This document shows, in pieces, positions 1 to 6,034 of a stretch of DNA of 11,740 nucleotides. A program made the translations under genes and the position numbers. How positions within the stretch are numbered: position 1 is the first letter of the stretch; the number at the start of each line of letters is the position of its first letter. Origin of the DNA: Sphingomonas sp. GTDB lineage: Bacteria > Pseudomonadota > Alphaproteobacteria > Sphingomonadales > Sphingomonadaceae. The stretch lies in assembly GCA_025936675.1 (NCBI GenBank), contig JAICSX010000055.1:1-11740 (forward strand). The letters run 5' to 3'. Under the pieces are notes generated by a model. That model saw only the letters and a program-made list of their open reading frames with translations. It searched no databases and was not told the DNA's origin.

Positions 1-1254
1 CACCTGTTCGAGCGCGACTGCTCGCTCCAGCGCCGCCACCAGAAGGTGATCGAGGAAGCGCCCGCGCCGGGCATGGACGCGGAAACCCGGGAGGCGGTGT
101 GCGGCGCCGCGGTCCGCGCGGCCAGAGCCGTGAACTACGAGAACGCTGGAACGATCGAGTTCATCGCCGACGCGTCCGAAGGCCTCCGCGCCGACCGTAT
201 CTGGTTCATGGAAATGAACACGCGCCTGCAGGTCGAGCATCCGGTGACCGAGGAGATCACCGGCCAGGACCTGGTCGAATGGCAGCTACGCGTCGCGTCG
301 GGCGAGAAGTTGCCGAAGTCGCAGGAGGAGCTCTCGATCAAAGGCCACGCGATCGAGGCGCGGCTTTACGCAGAAGATCCCGCGAAGGGGTTCTTACCGA
401 GCGTTGGGCGGCTGGAGGGCTTTCGATTGTCGAAATACGACACGCGTATCGAGACGGGGTATGAGGAGGGCGACGTGGTTTCGCCCTTCTATGACCCGAT
501 GATCGCGAAGCTCGTCGTGCATGAGACGACACGGCGCGAGGCTGCCGAGAGCCTCTCCAACGCATGCGCCCACGCGTTCGTGTGGCCTGTCCGGACAAAC
601 AACTACTTCCTATCGCGCGGGCTCGCGGAGCCGGATTTCATCGAAGGTCGAATTGATACGAGCTTCATCGAACGGCACCAGCGCGAGTTGAGCGATTTGC
701 TGCCACCCGAAGAGAAGGTGCTCGAGATCGGCGTTTCGGAGTTGATGCGTCGATCAGCCAATCCAGCATTGGCGACGAAGTGTCGAGGGGTTCCCAGGCT
801 CGAGGCGCCAGCAGTCCTCGGGTTCCGACTCAACGCGCCCGAGAAGTCGACCATCAGGGTATTGGTCAATGGCCAAGCGCAAGACCTGCCGATTCCGCAC
901 GCCGGCCATACAGCCTGGCGGATCGAATATGTCTCAGATGGGCTCGTCGTCTCTAACGACGACGGACAGCCGATTCATTTCGCGCTCGATCACCCGCGCG
1001 GCACCGGCACTACGCACGGCCCCCACGACGGCGAGATCGAGGCGCCGATGCCGGGGAAGGTGACTGCGGTCGAGGTCTCGCAAGGGGAAAAGGTTGCCAA
1101 GGGGCAACGCTTGCTTACGCTCGAAGCGATGAAGATGGAGCATGCGCTGACCGCACCGTTCGACGGCACGATCGCCGAGCTCAACGCGAAACCCGGCGCG
1201 CAGGTCACCGAGGGCACGATCCTAGTGAAGGTCGACGCGGAACCCGCCGCTTAA
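1..1254 (+). CDS. mccA: Methylcrotonoyl-CoA carboxylase biotinylated (alpha) subunit, C-terminal part
   Basis: The reading frame is open from base 1, so the gene starts before the window; 417 residues are visible. They begin in the biotin carboxylase domain (HLFERDCSLQRRHQKVIEEAPAP) and continue through the catalytic stretch FMEMNTRLQVEHPVTEEITG and the biotin carboxylase C-terminal part (VSPFYDPMIAKL). A less conserved linker follows, then a C-terminal biotinyl domain with the attachment motif EAMKMEH, whose lysine is encoded at 1132-1134. The enzyme carboxylates 3-methylcrotonyl-CoA in leucine breakdown together with a beta subunit, which would be expected upstream. The wording of the QRRHQK and SPFYDPMIAKL blocks fits methylcrotonoyl-CoA carboxylase better than propionyl-CoA carboxylase. 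Geranyl-CoA or generic acyl-CoA carboxylase remains possible. The visible length fits a protein of roughly 640-660 residues. Confidence 0.82.
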   Translation, partial: HLFERDCSLQRRHQKVIEEAPAPGMDAETREAVCGAAVRAARAVNYENAGTIEFIADASEGLRADRIWFMEMNTRLQVEHPVTEEITGQDLVEWQLRVASGEKLPKSQEELSIKGHAIEARLYAEDPAKGFLPSVGRLEGFRLSKYDTRIETGYEEGDVVSPFYDPMIAKLVVHETTRREAAESLSNACAHAFVWPVRTNNYFLSRGLAEPDFIEGRIDTSFIERHQRELSDLLPPEEKVLEIGVSELMRRSANPALATKCRGVPRLEAPAVLGFRLNAPEKSTIRVLVNGQAQDLPIPHAGHTAWRIEYVSDGLVVSNDDGQPIHFALDHPRGTGTTHGPHDGEIEAPMPGKVTAVEVSQGEKVAKGQRLLTLEAMKMEHALTAPFDGTIAELNAKPGAQVTEGTILVKVDAEPAA

Positions 1255-1262
1255 CAGCTCCT

Positions 1263-1290
1263 TAGCCGCTCTCGTTTATTTGCGCGGCTA
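1263..1290 (+). promoter_or_regulatory. Hairpin reaching into the start codon of the next gene
   Basis: TAGCCGC (1263-1269) and GCGGCTA (1284-1290) form a perfect 7-bp stem around a 14-base loop. The last paired base is the A of the ATG at 1290. There is no Shine-Dalgarno sequence before this ATG, so the hairpin sits where a ribosome site would be. It could be the end-of-gene structure of the carboxylase gene (no U-tract follows) or a translational control element for the next gene. Both readings are inference. Confidence 0.3.
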
Positions 1291-1934
1291 TGCTCAAGTA
1301 TCTCCTCGGTCCGGTCCTGATGGGCACGGGCTATCTCGCCGGCAGCATCTACGGCCGCGACGCCGAGCAGCTCGTCCACAAGAGCCCGAGCGACACCTAC
1401 GATGCGGTCGAAGCCACGCTCGACAACATGAAGCCAAGCGGCACCACCTTCTTCGAAGGCGGAACGCCGTTGCCATACGAGATCAAGGTCGACCGCGCGC
1501 TCGATCAATCGCTGCAGCTGCACCTGCTCTTCGGCGGGCAGGAGGGGGCCGAGGCCGAGTTCGACTTCGCGCCTCGAAACGACGGCAAGGATACGCTGGT
1601 CACGCTTCACATGCACGGCGACCATAGCGTCCTCCGCACCGCGCTGGCAGGCACCGACAAGGCCCGGCTTGCCTATGCTCCGGACTGGATGCTCAACCTC
1701 GCCGCAAAGCCGGTGCTCAAGCAACTCGCGGCGCAGATCGAGCAGGGTGAAGCGAGCCCGTTCGCCGCGATGACCGAAGGCGAGGCCGAGGCCCAGTGGG
1801 AGAACAATCTCACCGACGAGCAGAAGAACGACGTCGCCGAGTGGCGCCAGTATGACGCGACGCGCCCGGCGGTCGATCCCAACGCCGATGCGCAAAATTA
1901 CATGAGCGGCAACGGCAGCGCGAAGGGCAATTAA
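1290..1934 (+). CDS. Conserved hypothetical protein, 214 aa
   Basis: I do not recognise a named family. The ATG at 1290 lies 35 bases after the carboxylase stop on the same strand, so the two may be co-transcribed. The N-terminus (MLKYLLGPVLMGTGYLAGSIYG) is hydrophobic and could be a membrane anchor or uncleaved signal. The rest is soluble-looking: a beta-rich middle part (EIKVDRALDQSLQLHLLFGG, VTLHMHGDH) resembling the strand pattern of SRPBCC/START-like folds, then an Ala/Glu/Gln-rich helical part and a polar tail with Asn and Gly. GC content and codon use match the neighbours. There is no visible ribosome binding site and a hairpin overlaps the start codon. A later start is possible, but the hydrophobic start looks genuine. 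Confidence 0.75.
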   Translation: MLKYLLGPVLMGTGYLAGSIYGRDAEQLVHKSPSDTYDAVEATLDNMKPSGTTFFEGGTPLPYEIKVDRALDQSLQLHLLFGGQEGAEAEFDFAPRNDGKDTLVTLHMHGDHSVLRTALAGTDKARLAYAPDWMLNLAAKPVLKQLAAQIEQGEASPFAAMTEGEAEAQWENNLTDEQKNDVAEWRQYDATRPAVDPNADAQNYMSGNGSAKGN

Positions 1935-2045
1935 CCTACGGTAAGGCGCGTCTCATCGCTCACGCACCGCAATGTCCGCAACGTGACAGGAGCCAGGTTC
2001 GTTGACTTGTGCATATCATACCACTGCGCACGAGCGATCTATAAC

Positions 2046-2249
2046 ATGAGCCACAAACCAACCGTCTATGATGAGGCGAGCGAGGTCGCGGCCTTCGACG
2101 GGGCAGTCCAGCTGGATGGGCCCGATGATGTCGATATCGCAATGACTCCCGAAGCCGCTGAGGAAACGTCCGATCGCCTCAGCAGCGAAGCGATGAAGGC
2201 GCGCGGACAGCGGCGCTTGAAGGACTTACCGCACCAGCCGAGCGACTAA
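2046..2249 (+). CDS. Small acidic conserved protein, 67 aa
   Basis: The frame stays open upstream to a GTG at 1983, but the ATG at 2046 gives a protein starting MSHKPTVYDEASEVAAFDG. This looks like a natural N-terminus and matches small sphingomonad proteins I recall. The protein is acidic in its first half (DGPDDVDIAMTPEAAEETSDR) and basic in its second (EAMKARGQRRLKDLPHQ), with no Cys, signal peptide or membrane segment. The second half is probably one amphipathic helix. The function is unknown. TTGACT at 2002-2007 is a good -35-like hexamer, but I see no convincing -10 at the right distance. It converges with the minus-strand gene ending at 2253, leaving only three bases between the two stop codons. 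Confidence 0.65.
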   Translation: MSHKPTVYDEASEVAAFDGAVQLDGPDDVDIAMTPEAAEETSDRLSSEAMKARGQRRLKDLPHQPSD

Positions 2250-2252
2250 CGG

Positions 2253-2462
2253 TTAAGACCTTCGTCCATCGAAACGCGCGACGAGCCGCGGCCCCTGCCA
2301 GATCTCGCAGAGCCTGCCGTCATATTTTTCCTTCGCCGCCTCGATGGCCTGGTGGTCGTCGTCCGCCTCAATCCATTCACCGGACGCGACCTTATCGACC
2401 CCATCGAGGCCATAAAGCCTGTATCCTGCCAACGCTTCGAACCCGAATATGTGTTGTCGCAA
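2253..2462 (-). CDS. Small conserved protein, 69 aa (YRLY...CEIW...RLVA family)
   Basis: The product belongs to a family of short alphaproteobacterial proteins recognisable by an aromatic N-terminal block (GYRLYGLDG), a central acidic block (EADDDHQAIEAA) and a C-terminal block (CEIWQGPRLVARFDG). Another member lies about 1.2 kb away on the opposite strand (3473-3667). I know of no assigned function. The start is uncertain: 2462 is a TTG inside a palindrome, and a second in-frame TTG at 2432 would start three residues before YRLY, which suits the family better. Neither has a clear Shine-Dalgarno sequence. No signal peptide or membrane segment is visible. Confidence 0.7.
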   Translation of the reverse strand: MRQHIFGFEALAGYRLYGLDGVDKVASGEWIEADDDHQAIEAAKEKYDGRLCEIWQGPRLVARFDGRRS

Positions 2463-2489
2463 ATGCGACGTTTCGTGTTTGCAACGTCG
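2456..2489. promoter_or_regulatory. Two overlapping inverted repeats at the 5' end of the small minus-strand gene
   Basis: GTCGCA-AA-TGCGAC (2456-2469) is a perfect 6-bp inverted repeat. It overlaps a second one, CGACGTT-N10-AACGTCG (2466-2472 and 2483-2489). Both lie where the promoter or leader of the 2253-2462 gene should be, and the first covers the TTG at 2462. They could be operators for a dimeric regulator or a leader hairpin. I recognise no known operator consensus. Confidence 0.35.
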
Positions 2490-2536
2490 ATCCGGCGCTT
2501 CGGTTTCATCTGCGAAAACAGGTTAAGGGGACCTCG

Positions 2537-2586
2537 ATAGGGTTAAATCCGCAGCACCTAGGGTAAACGCCTAGGCGGCTTCCTAT
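2537..2586 (+). repeat. 50-bp intergenic repeat, copy A
   Basis: This copy matches 3664-3713 at 35 of 50 positions without gaps. The match falls in three blocks at identical spacing: ATAGGGTTAA, GGTAAACGCCTAGG and TTCCTAT. It lies between two divergent genes, the small gene ending at 2253 (minus) and the GST-like gene (plus). A further GGTTAA at 2521 puts three GGTTAA/GGTAAA motifs about 20 bp apart (2521, 2541, 2562), roughly two helical turns each. On the minus strand they read TTAACC/TTTACC, which resembles CtrA half-sites but lacks the standard TTAA-N7-TTAA spacing. Confidence 0.75.
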
Positions 2587-2654
2587 CCTCGACCCATTTC
2601 GCCTCGCATCCGCTACGGTGTATCAACCGTTCTGGAACGAAGAGAGGGAGATCG

Positions 2655-3341
2655 ATGACTGCAGGGGGCGGCGATCCACTCGTCTTCTACGATTGGCCCT
2701 ATTCCCCCTTCTGCATGAAGGTCCGTGCGATCCTCGACTACAAGAAGGTCGAATATCGCACCGTCAGCCCGCTCGCGGCGCGCGGCGAGCTTCGGCGGCG
2801 CGGCACCGGCAAGGTCCCTGCGATCGAGCTCGACGGCGAATTCATCACCGATTCGACCGACATTGCGCTCGCGCTCGACCAGCGCTTCCGCAAGCCGCCG
2901 CTGCTTCCTTCCGCACGGCGCGAGCGTGCGCTCTGCCATGCGATCGAGGATTGGGCCGACGAAAGCCTCTATTTCATCGGCCTTTACTACCGTTGGTTCG
3001 ACCACGCCGGGCGCCGCGAGATCCCCGGCAAGTTCGGACGCTCTCTGAAGGGCCGGCTGATCTACCGCTTCTACCTCCGGCGGATCCTGCAGCAGCTGCG
3101 CGGGCAGGGGACGCTCCGCAAGTCGCCCGACCATGTGCACCGCGACCTCGAGCGGAACCTCACCGCCGTCGAGGGCTTGCTGACGCCCGGGCCGTTCGTC
3201 TTCGGCGACAAGCCCTATCTCTGCGACTTCGCCTTGTGGGGACAGCTCGAATATCTGCGGCGCACACCGGCCGGAGGGCTGGCACTCAGGGACTGTACGC
3301 ACATCGTCGACTTTATCAGGCGGCTCGGCCCGAGAAAGTGA
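2655..3341 (+). CDS. Glutathione S-transferase family protein, 228 aa
   Basis: The N-terminal thioredoxin-like domain (about residues 8-85) carries the active-site-like stretch YSPFCMKVRAIL, the cis-proline segment GKVPAIELDG and the glutathione-gamma-glutamyl contact motif ITDSTDIA. An alpha-helical C-terminal domain follows (about 95-225), ending with FGDKPYLCDFALWGQL, the usual position of the conserved N-capping box. The length is normal for the family. Members conjugate or reduce substrates with glutathione in the cytosol; the substrate here cannot be told from sequence. AGGGAG lies just upstream of the ATG. The helical domain is unusually Arg- and aromatic-rich (YYRWFDHAGRREI, RLIYRFYLRRILQQLR). 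Confidence 0.85.
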   Translation: MTAGGGDPLVFYDWPYSPFCMKVRAILDYKKVEYRTVSPLAARGELRRRGTGKVPAIELDGEFITDSTDIALALDQRFRKPPLLPSARRERALCHAIEDWADESLYFIGLYYRWFDHAGRREIPGKFGRSLKGRLIYRFYLRRILQQLRGQGTLRKSPDHVHRDLERNLTAVEGLLTPGPFVFGDKPYLCDFALWGQLEYLRRTPAGGLALRDCTHIVDFIRRLGPRK

Positions 3342-3472
3342 CCTTAATCGACGTTAGCTTCCAATTCAGCCAAGTTAGCGTATAGCCGACTCATCACTGC
3401 TCCCGGACTTCAGCGCGGCGGTGAACGAGAGACAAATGGAGAGCTCCCGCTGCGTTTCGAGGAGCTTTGCGT

Positions 3473-3667
3473 TTGTCCGCCTCCCTTAAAACTTACCGTA
3501 TTTACTCGTTCGACATGGGCCAGAAGTCCGTCACCGCCGACTTCATCAAGGCTGTCCACGACGACGACGCCGTCGCCCAGGCGGAAGCCTGCATGATGTC
3601 CAAGTGCGAGATCTGGGATGGCAGGCGCCTGGTCGCTCAGCTCGACGCCGAACGCCGCCAGGCATAG
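3473..3667 (+). CDS. Small conserved protein, 64 aa, paralogue of the 2253-2462 product
   Basis: The sequence carries the same three blocks as its neighbour: TYRIYSFD, AVHDDDAVAQAEA and CEIWDGRRLVAQLDAE. I place the start at the TTG at 3473 because AGGAG (3460-3464) is eight bases upstream; the in-frame TTG at 3467 is too close to that site. No ATG exists in frame. A 17-codon open frame (ATG 3436 to TAA 3487-3489) overlaps the start and could be a leader peptide, but support is weak. The stop codon lies inside repeat copy B. The function is unknown. Confidence 0.65.
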   Translation: MSASLKTYRIYSFDMGQKSVTADFIKAVHDDDAVAQAEACMMSKCEIWDGRRLVAQLDAERRQA

Positions 3668-3713
3668 GGTTAATCCCTAGCGCCTCACGGTAAACGCCTA
3701 GGATCGTTCCTAT
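3664..3713 (+). repeat. 50-bp intergenic repeat, copy B
   Basis: This is the second copy of the element at 2537-2586. It fills the whole gap between two converging genes and overlaps both their stop codons (TAG at 3665-3667, CTA at 3710-3712). GGTTAA (3668) and GGTAAA (3689) have the same 21-bp offset as in copy A. Because copy A lies between divergent genes and copy B between convergent ones, a simple promoter or simple terminator role does not suit both. Confidence 0.75.
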
Positions 3714-4411
3714 TGGGGTGCGGCAGGGGCGGGCGGCGCTGACGGTGCGGCGGGCTCTGCCGCAGGCGAAGCGACCGCGGGCGGCTGGATCACGCAATCC
3801 TGAAGCCATGGATCGTCGCCGAAGCCGGCGACGCCGCGGCAGCTCACCGTCACCATCTGCCCGGGCTGCAGCTTGGTCGCGGCGTCGACCGAGTGGCTGT
3901 CGAGGTCGATCCCGAGCGGCAGGTCGGGGTGGTTGGTCTTGAGCCGCATGTCGATGCTTCCGTAGCCGTCGGGCACGGTGCGGACGAATTCGCCGGTGAC
4001 GACCATTTCGCGGCCGCGGAAGCGGCGGTCGGCGGCACGCGAATCGCTGTGATAGGCCTCGAAATATTCCGCCGCCCCGATCGTGACCGGCTGCTTCGGC
4101 TCGCTGCGGGTATCGATTTTGATGCCACCCGGGAACACGGACAAATGACGGCCGAACGGATGGAAATTGCCGAACACGGCCGTCAGCGCCAGCACGCCGG
4201 CGACGACCCCAAGCACTGCCCTGCGGTTGCGCCTGAGCTCATCGGGAGAGCGCTCGCCGCCACCGCCGCGACCGCCCTCGATGGGCCGCATATCGGTTGC
4301 CGCTCCGCACTTGGGGCAGAAGTCCCGCAGCGGAGAATATTCGGCACCGCACCTTGGGCAACGCACGTCAAAGCTCTCCTTCGTCCCGGGCCGAACCGCT
4401 TGCGGTGCCAT
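3710..4411 (-). CDS. Zinc-ribbon / single-pass membrane protein with OB-fold (tRNA_anti-like) domain, 233 aa
   Basis: I use the ATG at 4411 (MAPQAVRPGTK) rather than the in-frame GTG at 4459, which would add a 16-residue stretch unlike a natural N-terminus. Domains in order: a zinc ribbon (CPRCG...CPKCG; Cys 18, 21, 32, 35), a Gly-rich linker, a membrane helix at about 64-82 (RRAVLGVVAGVLALTAVF) preceded by arginines, and a beta domain at about 105-205. The beta domain resembles the tRNA_anti-like OB-fold family (AYHSDSRAADRRFRGREMVV, VTGEFVRTV, LQPGQMVTVSCRG, LQDCVI). A Pro/Ala-rich tail ends the protein. By the positive-inside rule the ribbon would be cytoplasmic and the OB domain periplasmic. 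The role is unknown. Confidence 0.72.
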   Translation of the reverse strand: MAPQAVRPGTKESFDVRCPRCGAEYSPLRDFCPKCGAATDMRPIEGGRGGGGERSPDELRRNRRAVLGVVAGVLALTAVFGNFHPFGRHLSVFPGGIKIDTRSEPKQPVTIGAAEYFEAYHSDSRAADRRFRGREMVVTGEFVRTVPDGYGSIDMRLKTNHPDLPLGIDLDSHSVDAATKLQPGQMVTVSCRGVAGFGDDPWLQDCVIQPPAVASPAAEPAAPSAPPAPAAPQ

Positions 4412-4456
4412 ATAGGACCAACACAGCGGAGGCAAAGGCTCAGAGCGCGCTAAAGT

Positions 4457-4500
4457 CACTTAGTTCACGGAGAGCGGCGCTTTTGCTGTGAACTTAAGTG
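4457..4500. promoter_or_regulatory. Inverted repeat in the divergent spacer
   Basis: CACTTAGTTCAC (4457-4468) pairs with GTGAACTTAAGTG (4488-4500); the arms are perfect apart from one extra T. The loop is 19 bases. It lies 46 bases before the ATG of the minus-strand zinc-ribbon gene and just before the structured element at 4504-4612. It may be an operator shared by the two divergent genes or the first helix of a leader RNA. Confidence 0.4.
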
Positions 4501-4503
4501 CGG

Positions 4504-4612
4504 CGCCGGGCAGCTGGATCCGTCGGGAAAGTTGGGACGGTCAGGCGGACGCTTAAGGCATAAGAGTGCTGCTGTAGGACAGCGCATTTTCAAGCTGCTA
4601 AGCTGCCCGGCG
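4504..4612 (+). ncRNA. Candidate structured leader of the 4627-5220 membrane protein gene
   Basis: CGCCGGGCAGCT (4504-4515) and AGCTGCCCGGCG (4601-4612) form a perfect 12-bp helix enclosing 85 bases. Two hairpins are visible inside: CCGTC/GACGG (4520-4524, 4536-4540) and GCTGT/ACAGC (4571-4575, 4579-4583), giving a three-way-junction shape. The AGCTGC at 4593-4598 repeats the inner half of the right arm, so the closing helix could slip to another register. The right arm directly touches the Shine-Dalgarno palindrome at 4613. A structured regulatory leader fits; a small element with terminal inverted repeats is the alternative. No known riboswitch class was recognised. Confidence 0.4.
4552..4582 (+). 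repeat. 31-bp dispersed repeat, copy 1
   Basis: This copy matches 7725-7755 at 26 of 31 positions without gaps. The last 13 bases, TGCTGTAGGACAG, are identical; they contain the CTGT-AGG-ACAG mini-palindrome. Similarity continues loosely downstream (ATTTTCA in both). It lies inside the candidate structured leader. Confidence 0.65.
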
Positions 4613-4626
4613 GGGAGGAGCCTCCC
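4613..4626 (+). promoter_or_regulatory. Self-complementary ribosome binding site
   Basis: GGGAGG-AG-CCTCCC is a perfect palindrome ending one base before the ATG at 4627. The GGAGGAG part is a strong Shine-Dalgarno sequence, so in RNA it can be masked by its own downstream half (five pairs, four-base loop). Confidence 0.55.
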
Positions 4627-5220
4627 ATGACCGTCTTCGAGTTCGTCTTTGCGCTCTACAGCCTGCTGTTCGGCCTCGCGCTGGCGGAGGTGTTCGGCGG
4701 CTTCGGCAACATGCTGCAGGAGCGGCACAAGCTGAAGGTCGGCTGGGTGACCCCTTTGCTCGGCCTGTTCGTGATCATCGACCTCACCACCTTCTGGGAG
4801 ATCGCGTGGCAGCTGAAGGGGACGATCGAGCAGCTCCCGCGTGTGCCCGTGCTCGTCCTGATCCCCGGCGTCCTCGTTGCCGGCATCTATTATCTCGCGG
4901 CGCGGCTTGTCTTCCCCAGGAACTTCGCCGAGTGGCCCGACTTCGACGTCTATTATTTCAAGCACAAGCGCTGGGTGTTCGGAGGCATCCTCTTCTGCAA
5001 CATCGTCGCAATCATTGTCCTCACGGCGGAGGGCAAGCCGTTCATCCGGTTGCCGCTCGGATTTGCCAACGACCTCACTTACCTCGGGCTGCTGGTCGCC
5101 TTGCTGGCGGTTCGCGACAAGAGGGCGAACATCGTTCTGCTGATCCTGATGCTGGCGAGATATGCCGTCTTCCCGGTGCTCGGCTTCCTCCAGATCGGCG
5201 TGCACTCGACTCTGTTCTGA
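4627..5220 (+). CDS. Conserved hypothetical integral membrane protein, 197 aa
   Basis: Six hydrophobic segments are visible at about residues 4-26, 40-60, 73-95, 115-134, 143-162 and 168-190, separated by short charged loops (QERHKLKV, FPRNFAEWPDFDVYYFKHKR, VRDKRAN). There is no signal peptide, Cys motif or recognisable transporter signature. The first helix holds an acidic residue in a hydrophobic setting (LALAEVFGGFG), and the second contains VIIDLTTFWE, so it may carry a buried polar site. The family is unknown to me beyond sphingomonad-type membrane proteins. The start is supported by GGAGGAG. It converges with the next gene, with a 13-base gap. Its leader is unusually structured. Confidence 0.78.
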   Translation: MTVFEFVFALYSLLFGLALAEVFGGFGNMLQERHKLKVGWVTPLLGLFVIIDLTTFWEIAWQLKGTIEQLPRVPVLVLIPGVLVAGIYYLAARLVFPRNFAEWPDFDVYYFKHKRWVFGGILFCNIVAIIVLTAEGKPFIRLPLGFANDLTYLGLLVALLAVRDKRANIVLLILMLARYAVFPVLGFLQIGVHSTLF

Positions 5221-5233
5221 TGGCGGCCCCGCC

Positions 5234-5953
5234 CTAGTGCGGGATCCCGCCCGGAAAGTCCGGCGGCAGTTCCCTGACACAGGCGCCATAATGCTGGCGC
5301 GCATCCGCCATGAACATGCGCACCCGACCCGCGTCGAGCGGACCGATCTGGCGCATCTCGTAAAGCTTCACCCGTGCCTTGGCCCACATCGTGTTCTCCT
5401 CGTTGCGGAGCGCGCCAAGCGCGTCGAGGAGCCGGTCTTTCTCGTCGAGGGTCATGGCTCCGCCCGTGCGGGTGAATGCGCGCATCCGCGCGATGTCGGC
5501 ACCTTCCTGCACATTGGTCGTCGTCATCAGCGGCATCGTCTCATAGGAAATGAGGAACGGTTCGATCTCCTCCTGCTTCATGTGCGATGCGACGTCCGAG
5601 GAATTGGCGGCATCGAGCGCGAGCCGGTCGAACGTGCGCACGTCGACCCAGTAGCTGTCCGCCAGCCGGCCGATCTCCTGCCGGCTCGCTCCATTCTCGA
5701 CGGCGGCGCTGATCGCGTCGAGCCGCGCGACCAGGCACGGGTGCATGGCGGCGCGCTGATAGAATTGCGGCCCGTCGTCGAACAGCAGCTCGTAGCGCAT
5801 CGCGTCCTTGGCGGAATCGATCTTGCGCTGCCAGTTCCAGCTTTCGACCAGCTGTTCGGCACTGAGCGCGATGAGGACGCCGACGACGATGATCGCGATT
5901 TCCTTCGCGAACTCGCGCCACCCGTGCAGCGCCTTGGGCAGATGAACGTGCAT
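5234..5953 (-). CDS. Conserved single-pass membrane protein, 239 aa
   Basis: The ATG at 5953 gives MHVHLPKALHGWREFAKEI and is preceded by a G-rich stretch that can serve as Shine-Dalgarno. An in-frame TTG at 6001 would only add an unconvincing extension. A membrane helix spans about residues 17-34 (EIAIIVVGVLIALSAEQL), followed by ESWNWQRKIDSAKDAMRYEL and a long helical, charged domain with regularly spaced Asp, Arg and Leu. The pattern HLPKxLHGWREFxxEIxIIVVGVLIALxAEQ is one I recall as common in Sphingomonadales proteins of unknown function. With the positive N-terminus inside, the C-terminal domain (about 200 residues) should be periplasmic. Confidence 0.78.
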   Translation of the reverse strand: MHVHLPKALHGWREFAKEIAIIVVGVLIALSAEQLVESWNWQRKIDSAKDAMRYELLFDDGPQFYQRAAMHPCLVARLDAISAAVENGASRQEIGRLADSYWVDVRTFDRLALDAANSSDVASHMKQEEIEPFLISYETMPLMTTTNVQEGADIARMRAFTRTGGAMTLDEKDRLLDALGALRNEENTMWAKARVKLYEMRQIGPLDAGRVRMFMADARQHYGACVRELPPDFPGGIPH

Positions 5954-6034
5954 GTCGGCCCCCCGGAAGCGGGAGACTATGCAATCAGCCGTGAATGACA
6001 ACTGGCGTCAGAGCGGGTCCAGGCCGCGGAGGCC

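Noticed and set aside
1251..1895. 214-codon open frame on the minus strand
   Set aside because: It lies antisense to the 1290-1934 gene, has no domain, and is a by-product of high GC third positions.
2613..3302. 229-codon open frame on the minus strand
   Set aside because: It is antisense to the clear GST-like gene and has no recognisable motif.
3436..3489. 17-codon ATG frame overlapping the small gene at 3473
   Set aside because: It has a weak ribosome site and no recognisable leader-peptide feature; kept only as a remark.
4412..4459. GTG start at 4459 for the zinc-ribbon gene
   Set aside because: No ribosome site precedes it, and the added residues look untranslated; the ATG at 4411 is followed by a natural N-terminus.
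4465..5304. 279-codon open frame on the minus strand
   Set aside because: It is antisense to the six-helix membrane protein gene, runs through the structured spacer, and has a composition of frame-shifted GC-rich DNA.
5162..5998. 278-codon open frame on the plus strand
   Set aside because: It is antisense to the 5234-5953 membrane protein, whose start and membrane helix are far more convincing.
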